Shown: positions 24,861-29,692 of the stretch, one piece after another | Numbering within the stretch: the stretch's first letter is position 1 | Layout of the letters: every line of letters starts with the position of its first letter | From: DYGX01 sp035325905 | Lineage (GTDB): Bacteria; Chloroflexota; Anaerolineae; Aggregatilineales; Aggregatilineaceae | DNA length: 29,692 nucleotides | Direction: 5' to 3' | NCBI GenBank assembly: GCA_035325905.1 | Contig: DAOKYY010000039.1 | Span: forward strand, 1 to 29,692 | Position numbers and translations under genes: made by a program | The notes under the pieces: model-generated | The model's database searches: none | Told to the model about the DNA's origin: nothing | The model's input: only the letters and a program-made list of their open reading frames with translations

Positions 24861-25010
24861 CGCCCACTCTCCATCATGCGTCGCAGCCTGCGCTGCGTGC
24901 TGCATCGTGCCGTGTCCGAGCCTGCCCCGGACGGCCGCGTTAGGAATCGGTTAGTCCTTTCAAGTGTAGTGCGGATTGCGGCTCAAGTCCAGCCACCCGG
25001 CGCAGCCCCG

Positions 25011-25039
25011 TTGCCCGCGCCGGAGGCGTGTGCTAAGAT
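25011..25039 (+). promoter_or_regulatory. Promoter of the LysM/lamin-tail gene
   Basis: TTGCCC (25011-25016) and TAAGAT (25034-25039) are 17 bases apart, with an extended TG (TGCTAAGAT). Transcription would start near 25046, about 55 bases before the ATG. The rest of the 240-base divergent gap 24861-25100 shows only a possible minus-strand TACACT box. Confidence 0.55.
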
Positions 25040-25100
25040 CGCGGCCATCCCCGGCGCGCGAGACGCGCGGCGTGCCCGCAGGCAGAAAAGAGTTGGACGG

Positions 25101-26090
25101 ATGAGTCGTCGGGTGCTGTTTGGCTTTGTCCTCGTCAACGTGATCGTGTCGCTGGCGGTGGCCGCGATCGTGGTCACGTGGGATCGCGCACGCCGCCCGC
25201 AGGCCGAGCCGCTGATGGGGCCGACGCAGATCGTGATTCTCACCGCGACGCCGCTGCCCAGCGTCGAGGCGGGCGCGGCGCTGCAAGCGGGTGAGTATCA
25301 GGCCACCATTGACGCGCTGCAACGCATCGTTGACGCGCAAGGTGGCGCGCCGATGGTGGGCGCGATCACGCCGACGCAACCGGCGGGCGTGGCCGAGGGA
25401 CCGATCGTCGCGACGATTGACCCGGCGTTGCTGCCGCCAGTTCCGACCGATCTGCCGCCGGGCGCCGAGCCGCTGGTCGCGGCGGGCGCGGCGCAGGATG
25501 ACGGCTGCATCCGGCACGTGGTCGAGGCGGGCGAGGTTGTCTCGCTCATCGCGCAGGAATACGGCGTCTTCCCCGGCGACGTGCTGGCGGCGAACGGGAT
25601 GGAGCCGGAAGATATTCTGCATATCGGCGATGTGCTGATTATCCCGACCTCCGGCTGCGCGGCGCTCTACACGCCGACGCCCGCGCCCAGCCCGACGAAC
25701 ACGCCGTTTTCGCTGACGCGCGTCGCCGCGACGGTGACGCTGCCGCCCGCCGCCGAGAACGCGCAGATTCAGATCGTGGCGGTCGCCAATTACGGCGACA
25801 TCAACACCGAGATGATCGAATTGCGTAACGTCGGCCAGCGCCTGAACCTCCAGGGCTGGACGCTGGTCGACGAGCAGGGCAACACTTTCACCTTCCCCGG
25901 CTTCTACATGCCGGAAGGCAGCGGCGTGCGGGTCTACACGCGCCAGGGCAGCAACACCCCGGCGGCGCTCTACTGGGGCCGCGACGCGGCGGTGTGGTCC
26001 GCCGGCGAAGTGGTGACGCTCAACGACGCGCTGGGGATGATCCAGGCGACGGCGCGCGTCGGCGAGGCGGGCGCGCTCGCGCCGGGATAG
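25101..26090 (+). CDS. Membrane-anchored LysM and lamin-tail-like domain protein
   Basis: A 329-residue protein with one N-terminal membrane helix (5-27, MSRRVLFGFVLVNVIVSLAV), then a Pro/Thr-rich linker to about residue 135. A LysM domain spans about 139-183 (HVVEAGEVVSLIAQEYGVFP, then LHIGDVLIIPTSGC), a peptidoglycan-binding fold; two cysteines (136 and 186) flank it and could form a disulfide. A second linker (TPTPAPSPTNTP) leads to a lamin-tail-domain (LTD)-like beta fold, about 221-315 (VAVANYGDINTEMIELRNVG, LQGWTLVDEQGNTFTFPGFY). LTD domains in bacteria are usually surface or nuclease-associated. The ATG at 25101 follows TTGGACGG and is the only start that gives a short signal-anchor; the frame extends to 24807 through the promoter. 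The product should sit outside the membrane, attached to the cell wall. Confidence 0.85.
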   Translation: MSRRVLFGFVLVNVIVSLAVAAIVVTWDRARRPQAEPLMGPTQIVILTATPLPSVEAGAALQAGEYQATIDALQRIVDAQGGAPMVGAITPTQPAGVAEGPIVATIDPALLPPVPTDLPPGAEPLVAAGAAQDDGCIRHVVEAGEVVSLIAQEYGVFPGDVLAANGMEPEDILHIGDVLIIPTSGCAALYTPTPAPSPTNTPFSLTRVAATVTLPPAAENAQIQIVAVANYGDINTEMIELRNVGQRLNLQGWTLVDEQGNTFTFPGFYMPEGSGVRVYTRQGSNTPAALYWGRDAAVWSAGEVVTLNDALGMIQATARVGEAGALAPG

Positions 26091-26100
26091 GACAAGCGCG

Positions 26101-26139
26101 GCGAGAAGCAGCAAAGGTCCGTTCTTGGCTGTTTCTCGC
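26101..26139. repeat. Inverted repeat of the AGCAGC block, locus D
   Basis: GCGAGAAGCAGCAAAG (26101-26116) and the complementary arm at 26124-26139 (14 of 16 bases pair) with a 7-base spacer. The arm is a variant of the AAAGCAGCG block of loci A-C. It lies 10 bases after the LysM gene stop and before the terminator at 26155. Confidence 0.55.
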
Positions 26140-26154
26140 TAATCCATAAAGAAC

Positions 26155-26188
26155 AATGCCCTCAGTACAGTGCACATGAGGGCATTTT
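26155..26188. terminator. Bidirectional terminator between the LysM gene and tatA
   Basis: AATGCCCTCA (26155-26164) pairs perfectly with TGAGGGCATT (26177-26186), 12-base loop. The plus strand ends in TTTT; the minus strand has a weaker T run (ATTGTTCTTT). The convergent neighbours make bidirectional use reasonable. Confidence 0.8.
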
Positions 26189-26254
26189 GAGACGTGCCTA
26201 TGCAATTGATCCGGCGGTGTGCCGGGCGTGGTCCGGTGAGTTAGGTCTTTTGAT

Positions 26255-26440
26255 CTAGCTCTTCGTCGTGGTTTCGGGCTTGGACTCGGCCGTTTCTTCT
26301 TCGTTGCCCTTCAGGCCCCGGCGGAACTCGCGGATGGCCGAACCCATCTCGCCGCCGATCCGCGACACGCGCCCGACACCGAACAGCAGCACTACGACCG
26401 CCAGGATTAACACTAGCTCCGTTGTGCCCAGTTGACCCAT
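26255..26440 (-). CDS. tatA: Sec-independent translocase subunit TatA
   Basis: A 61-residue TatA/E-type protein: N-terminal membrane helix (about 7-23, ELVLILAVVVLLFGVGRV), a hinge, then an amphipathic helix (GGEMGSAIREFRRGLKG) and a short charged tail. TatA pores export folded proteins carrying twin-arginine signals. The start at 26440 gives MGQLGTTELV directly before the helix and has AAGGAG 6 bases upstream; a second ATG at 26443 is too close to the ribosome binding site, and the longer frame to 26521 overlaps the promoter. tatC is not in the window. Confidence 0.92.
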   Translation of the reverse strand: MGQLGTTELVLILAVVVLLFGVGRVSRIGGEMGSAIREFRRGLKGNEEETAESKPETTTKS

Positions 26441-26479
26441 CATCAGCTCCTTCGTCTGGCCTGGCCTTTGTGTGCCCTC

Positions 26480-26488
26480 ATTATACCA
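26480..26488 (-). promoter_or_regulatory. Extended -10 promoter of tatA
   Basis: On the minus strand TGGTATAAT (TATAAT at 26480-26485), about 40 bases before the ATG at 26440. Confidence 0.5.
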
Positions 26489-26611
26489 ACTCCTGGTCGA
26501 TAGGGAATACTTGTGGGCCACGAGTGCTGATCGTCACCTCGCATCGGTGATGGTGCGCATACCAGGGCCATGCTGGCGCGTGATCGCTCTCGTGACCGGT
26601 CGCCAGAAGAT

Positions 26612-26641
26612 TTGCGGACGGTCCGCGCCGCTTGTTACACT
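26612..26641 (+). promoter_or_regulatory. Possible promoter of dnaX-ybaB-recR
   Basis: TTGCGG (26612-26617) and TACACT (26636-26641) with an 18-base spacer, 32 bases before the GTG at 26673. Weak matches, but no better pair is seen in the 232-base gap after tatA. Confidence 0.35.
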
Positions 26642-26672
26642 AGGCCGACGGATCACGTGGGGAGGATGGATC

Positions 26673-28238
26673 GTGCCCGCTCAGGCGCTGTATTTGAAGT
26701 GGCGGCCCCAGACATTCGAAGACGTTATCGGGCAGCAGCACATCACCCGCACGCTGCGCAACGCGCTGCGCCAGGAGCGTATCCGCCACGCGTACCTGTT
26801 CAGCGGCCCGCGCGGCACCGGCAAGACCTCGACCGCGCGCCTGCTGGCGAAGGCGGTCAACTGCGCGGATCCCGACCCCGACCGGCGCCCCTGTAACGAG
26901 TGCCATTTCTGCCAGGCGGTGAACGAAGGCCGCTTGATGGACCTGATCGAGATCGACGCCGCGTCGCATACCGGCGTGGACGACGTGCGCGACCTGCGCG
27001 AGAAGATCGCCTTCGCGCCGAGCGAGGGCCAGTACAAGGTCTATATCATCGACGAAGTGCACCGCTTTTCGGGCGCGGCGTTCGACGCGCTGCTCAAAAC
27101 GCTCGAAGAGCCGCCGCCGCACGCCATCTTCGTGCTGGCGACAACTGAGATCGCGAAAGTCCCCGCCACGATCAAGAGCCGCTGCCAGATGTTCGAGTTC
27201 CGTCGCGTCTCGCTCGGCGAAGTGGCCGATCTGCTCCAGGCGATCTGCGCGGAAGAAGACGTGTCGATTGACCGCGCCGCGCTGGAATTGATCGCGCGTG
27301 AGGGGACGGGCAGCGTGCGCGACAGCATTAGCCTGCTTGACCAGTTGCTGGCCGACCCGGACGCGCACATCACGCTGGAAGAAGCTGAGGCGATCCTGGG
27401 CACGGCCAGCGGGCACAATGTCGTCGAGCTGGCGGACGCGCTGATCGGCAACGATGCGGCGCGCGGACTGGACCTGATCAACGCGGCGGTGGACGGCGGG
27501 GCTGACCCGCGCCAGTTGGGGCGGCAGATGGTCGAGCACCTGCGCCAGATGATGCTGGCGAAGATGGGCGGCAGCGATCTGCTCGACGTGAGCGCCGAGC
27601 GGCGCGCGATCGTCCGCCAGCAGGCGGAGGCGATCGGGCGCAAGGTGCTGTTGAACGCGCTGCGCGCCTTTAACGGCGCGCTCCAGGAATGGCAGAGCGG
27701 CTGGCAGCCGCAGCTTCCGCTGGAGCTGGCCTTCCTGGAGAGCATCAAGCCGGTGGTCGAAGACGAGCCGCCGTCTGTGCCGCCCCCGCCCTACGTGCGC
27801 ACGCAGGACGATCTGCCCAAACCAATCGAGCCGGCGCCTCCCGCCCCGGCGCAGCCGCCGGTCGCCAGCGATTCCTCGGCGGTGCGCCTGGCGGATGTGA
27901 AAGCCCAATGGGTTAAGATTCAGAAGATCGCGCGCCGCCATCACCCGTCGCTCCCGGCCCTGTTGGAGCACGCCACGCCGCGTGACATCAAGGCCGGGCG
28001 GCTGGTGTTGGGCGTTCAGGCGGGGGTCTTCAAGCAGAAGCTGGAAGCGGAAGATAAGCGCGACGCGCTTGAGCATGCGCTGGCCGAGGCGCTCGGCGCC
28101 GAATTGAAAGTGTCGATCGTGGTGACTGGTCCGACCGGCGAGCATGACCAGGCGCGCGACGATCTGCTGGCGCAAGACGACGTGCTGGCCTTCGGGGTCA
28201 ACGATCTGGGCGGCGAGATCTCGCCGCTGGACGAGTAG
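26673..28238 (+). CDS. dnaX: DNA polymerase III subunit tau/gamma
   Basis: A 521-residue clamp-loader ATPase. The AAA+ part has YLKWRPQTFEDVIGQQHI (7-24), Walker A GPRGTGKTST (45-54), the zinc-binding set Cys64, Cys74, Cys77 and Cys80 (RRPCNECHFC), IDAASHTGVDDVR, Walker B IIDEVHRF (125-132) and KTLEEPPPHAIFVLATTE. The sensor-2 and collar regions follow (EGTGSVRDSISLLDQLL), then a proline-rich linker (about 365-415) and a C-terminal tau-like domain. The GTG at 26673 is chosen because GGGGAGG (26659-26665) lies 7 bases upstream and conserved sequence begins at residue 4. No A-rich slippery site for gamma synthesis is evident. It starts the dnaX-ybaB-recR unit. Confidence 0.95.
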   Translation: MPAQALYLKWRPQTFEDVIGQQHITRTLRNALRQERIRHAYLFSGPRGTGKTSTARLLAKAVNCADPDPDRRPCNECHFCQAVNEGRLMDLIEIDAASHTGVDDVRDLREKIAFAPSEGQYKVYIIDEVHRFSGAAFDALLKTLEEPPPHAIFVLATTEIAKVPATIKSRCQMFEFRRVSLGEVADLLQAICAEEDVSIDRAALELIAREGTGSVRDSISLLDQLLADPDAHITLEEAEAILGTASGHNVVELADALIGNDAARGLDLINAAVDGGADPRQLGRQMVEHLRQMMLAKMGGSDLLDVSAERRAIVRQQAEAIGRKVLLNALRAFNGALQEWQSGWQPQLPLELAFLESIKPVVEDEPPSVPPPPYVRTQDDLPKPIEPAPPAPAQPPVASDSSAVRLADVKAQWVKIQKIARRHHPSLPALLEHATPRDIKAGRLVLGVQAGVFKQKLEAEDKRDALEHALAEALGAELKVSIVVTGPTGEHDQARDDLLAQDDVLAFGVNDLGGEISPLDE

Positions 28239-28260
28239 GCGGCGGCTTGGCGCATTCCTC

Positions 28261-28266
28261 TATAAT
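28261..28266 (+). promoter_or_regulatory. Possible internal promoter for ybaB-recR
   Basis: TATAAT at 28261-28266, 52 bases before the ybaB start in a 79-base gap after dnaX. No good -35 box, so this is tentative. Confidence 0.35.
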
Positions 28267-28317
28267 CTGAGTTCAACCGAGCGTAACCGGCCAGACCGGG
28301 AACGAGGAGAGAAAAGC

Positions 28318-28704
28318 ATGAGCAAAGGAAAACGGCCGAGCATGGGGATGCCCGGTGGGGGGATGCCGAACCGGGGATCGATGATGCGCCAGATTCAGAA
28401 AATGCAGGAAGAGATGCAGGCCGCGCAGCAGGCGCTTGAGACCGAGACGATTGATGTCAGCGTGGGCGGCGGCGCGATTACGGTGACGATTACCGGCAGC
28501 CAGAAGGTGCAGGCGATCAAGATCAACCCTGATCTGATCGACACCGCTGCCCCGGAATGGCTGGCCGACCTGCAGGAGTTGCTGGTTGTCGGCGTGAACC
28601 AGGCGATCGAGCAGAGCCAGCAGCTCGCCTCGGAGCGCATGGGCGGCGTGACCGGCGGGCTGGATAGCATGCTGCCGGGCGGCCTGGGCGGCCTGTTCGG
28701 CTAG
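28318..28704 (+). CDS. ybaB: YbaB/EbfC family nucleoid-associated protein
   Basis: A 128-residue small DNA-binding protein, normally a dimer that binds DNA without strong sequence specificity. The core (about 22-112) is MRQIQKMQEEMQAAQQALET, then a beta strand pair with GGAITVTITGSQKVQAIKI, then LADLQELLVVGVNQAIEQSQ. It has a Gly/Met/Pro-rich N-terminal extension (3-20) and a Gly-rich C-terminal end (GGLDSMLPGGLGGLFG), both common in the family. GAGGAGA (about 28303) precedes the ATG at 28318. Position between dnaX and recR is the conserved arrangement. Confidence 0.93.
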   Translation: MSKGKRPSMGMPGGGMPNRGSMMRQIQKMQEEMQAAQQALETETIDVSVGGGAITVTITGSQKVQAIKINPDLIDTAAPEWLADLQELLVVGVNQAIEQSQQLASERMGGVTGGLDSMLPGGLGGLFG

Positions 28705-28733
28705 AGCGCGGCGCGCGCTGGACGAGGGATGCG

Positions 28734-29336
28734 TTGAGCAAGGCGATTCCGCAGTCAGTCACGCAGTTGATCGAGGCGTTTTCGCGCCTGCCGGGCGTCG
28801 GGCCGAAGACGGCCTCGCGCCTGACCTATTACCTGCTGCGCGCGCCGGACGAGTTGTCGCAAACGCTCGCGGCGGCGCTGACCGATCTCAAGGCCAAGAC
28901 GCGCTATTGTTCGGTGTGTTTCAACATCACCGAACAGGACCCGTGCCCGATCTGTCGTGACGAAGCGCGCGACGCCTCGCAGGTCGTGGTGGTGGAAGAC
29001 CCGCTCGACGTGCTGGCGGTCGAGCGCACCGGAGCCTATGACGGGCGCTATCACGTCCTGCACGGGGCGATCTCGCCGGTCGAGGGCATCGGCCCGGAAG
29101 ACCTGAAAATCCGCGAGCTGGTGGCGCGGGTGCAAGGTGGTACGGTGCGCGAGGTGATTATCGCGACCAATCCCGGCATGGAAGGCGATGCGACGGCGAT
29201 GTACGTCCAGCGCCAGCTCGCGCCGACCGGCGTGCGAGTCACGCGGCTGGCGCGCGGCCTGCCGACCGGCGGCGACCTGGAATACGTTGACTCGGTCACG
29301 CTGCTGCGCGCGCTGCAAGGCCGGCACGAAATGTGA
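28734..29336 (+). CDS. recR: Recombination protein RecR
   Basis: A 200-residue RecFOR-pathway protein that helps load RecA at gaps. The N-terminal helix-hairpin-helix reads LIEAFSRLPGVGPKTASRLT (12-31); the zinc finger has four cysteines in CSVCFNITEQDPCPIC; the Toprim domain includes VVVVEDPLDVLAVERTGAYD, then YHVLHGAISPVEGIGP; the Walker-like C-terminus reads RLARGLPTGGDLEYVD. The start is a TTG at 28734 with GAGGG upstream (about 28724-28728), 29 bases after the ybaB stop; no ATG or GTG gives the conserved N-terminus. Last gene of the dnaX-ybaB-recR unit. Confidence 0.95.
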   Translation: MSKAIPQSVTQLIEAFSRLPGVGPKTASRLTYYLLRAPDELSQTLAAALTDLKAKTRYCSVCFNITEQDPCPICRDEARDASQVVVVEDPLDVLAVERTGAYDGRYHVLHGAISPVEGIGPEDLKIRELVARVQGGTVREVIIATNPGMEGDATAMYVQRQLAPTGVRVTRLARGLPTGGDLEYVDSVTLLRALQGRHEM

Positions 29337-29420
29337 GGGAAACGAGGGGGCTTTTTCCGCCCCGGCGGGCCGGTGGTTGGTCAGGCTTGAGACATTTACG
29401 CAAAGTTAACGAAATTGGCC

Positions 29421-29449
29421 TTGACTACCCTGCGCCGGGGTGGTAAGAT
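29421..29449 (+). promoter_or_regulatory. Strong sigma70-type promoter of the right-edge RNA
   Basis: TTGACT (29421-29426) and TAAGAT (29444-29449), 17-base spacer, with an extended TG (TGGTAAGAT). It is the best-matching promoter in the window. Transcription would start near 29456. Nothing coding follows for the remaining 236 bases. Confidence 0.75.
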
Positions 29450-29456
29450 GTTTCCA

Positions 29457-29584
29457 CGCTTGACCAGAACACCGCACCGCCCAAACGGTGGCAGGTTCTG
29501 AAACACCGAACGTCAGAAAGGGGGCAACCCTGGAGCACTAAAGCCAACTGAGAACCGCAGTGTTTTCATGAGTGCTTGTGCGCC
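29457..29584 (+). ncRNA. Structured untranslated RNA or leader of unknown class
   Basis: After the promoter, the sequence folds into several local hairpins: CAGAAC (29465-29470) with GTTCTG (29495-29500), enclosing CACCG/CGGTG (29475-29479, 29486-29490); GGG/CCC around 29520-29530; and AGCACT (29534-29539) with AGTGCT (29571-29576), enclosing ACTG/CAGT. The region has no open reading frame and ends at a terminator hairpin (29585-29616). I do not recognise a known riboswitch signature (T-box, SAM, cobalamin, TPP, c-di-GMP, glycine motifs were looked for by eye). It could be a cis-regulatory leader, an independent small RNA or a stable-RNA leader. Confidence 0.45.
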
Positions 29585-29616
29585 CGCCGCGTTGTCCTGA
29601 ACACACGGCGTTTTTG
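29585..29616 (+). terminator. Intrinsic terminator or attenuator of the right-edge RNA
   Basis: CGCCG (29585-29589) pairs with CGGCG (29606-29610), extended by GT/AC pairs inside, and is followed by TTTTTG (29611-29616). It lies about 130 bases after the predicted transcription start, as in premature terminators. Confidence 0.6.
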
Positions 29617-29620
29617 TTCC

Positions 29621-29692
29621 CCACCCCGTTCGGTGGCGCACCTTAACAACAGCATAGTGACAGACAAGACGTGCGAGCGACCCTGAGAGGAA
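29621..29692 (+). other. Region after the terminator: hairpin, boxA-like sequence and possible ribosome binding site
   Basis: CCACC/GGTGG (29621-29636) is a small hairpin. It is followed by CACCTTAACAAC (29639-29650), which partly resembles the 3' part of rRNA antitermination boxA (TTTAACAA), then AGCATAGTGACAGAC and ACGTGCGAGCG. The window ends GAGAGGAA, which could be a ribosome binding site or, less likely, part of an RNA gene. The downstream gene is outside the window. Confidence 0.3.

Noticed and set aside
26640..28175. 511-codon minus-strand frame opposite dnaX
   Set aside because: Shadow frame; dnaX on the plus strand is unambiguous.
26673..28238. Programmed frameshift site in dnaX
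   Set aside because: No A-rich heptamer followed by a pseudoknot or stem was found in the linker; gamma formation is not supported by sequence.
29457..29692. Start of an RNase P RNA gene or a tmRNA
   Set aside because: The terminal GAGAGGAA could begin the conserved GAGGAAAGUCC of RNase P, but the 5' domain pairing is not convincing and the sequence stops there; no tmRNA or tRNA-like ends are seen.

Overview
The window is high-GC bacterial chromosome with dense, mostly leaderless-looking Gram-negative-like or monoderm housekeeping genes and no rRNA or tRNA that can be seen inside it. The gene content suggests a Chloroflexota (Anaerolineae-like) bacterium: PA14/SH3 and LysM/lamin-tail surface proteins with proline/threonine linkers, a short TatA, a BmpA-type nucleoside ABC system, GAF/HisKA_3 two-component genes, long alpha-helical repeat proteins, and intergenic repeats of the CCTCACCCC...GGGGTGAGG kind. 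This placement is inference from gene content, not from a marker-gene tree.

Layout. 1-4.4 kb: a multi-pass membrane protein, a streptothricin-acetyltransferase-like GNAT enzyme, and an 876-residue helical repeat protein. 4.4-8.3 kb: a secreted PA14-PA14-SH3-SH3-SH3 protein and a class I glutamine synthetase, each bordered by a copy of a ~155-bp palindromic repeat. 8.3-13.7 kb: a PucR-type regulator, a Gfo/Idh/MocA oxidoreductase, a divergent sensor kinase/response regulator pair and an MgtC/SapB membrane protein. 13.9-16.5 kb: translation-termination operon prfA-prmC-tsaC on the minus strand. 16.7-22.1 kb: a minus-strand nucleoside/simple-sugar ABC transporter operon (permease, permease, ATPase) with no binding protein in the window. 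22.4-26.5 kb: sqdB (UDP-sulfoquinovose synthase), a glycerol-1-phosphate-dehydrogenase-like protein, a LysM/lamin-tail lipid-anchored or membrane-anchored protein and tatA. 26.7-29.3 kb: the classical dnaX-ybaB-recR operon. The last 300 bases hold a strong promoter, a structured untranslated RNA with a terminator hairpin, and possibly the leader of an RNA gene or next CDS.

The most unusual object is the ABC ATPase at 16663-19896. The usual family member is about 510 residues with two nucleotide-binding domains. This one is 1077 residues, because three membrane segments (about 270, 145 and 140 residues) are inserted in frame inside the two ATPase domains; the middle one reads as an RDD-family membrane domain. 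All ATPase motifs remain in order around the inserts, and inserts 1 and 3 contain an even number of predicted membrane helices (six and two), which would return the chain to the cytoplasm each time. Other noteworthy items are helically phased A-tract arrays (AAAGCAGCG-like blocks every ~10 bp) in several intergenic regions, the two large palindromic repeats, a hairpin directly before the glutamine synthetase start codon, and the structured RNA at the right edge.
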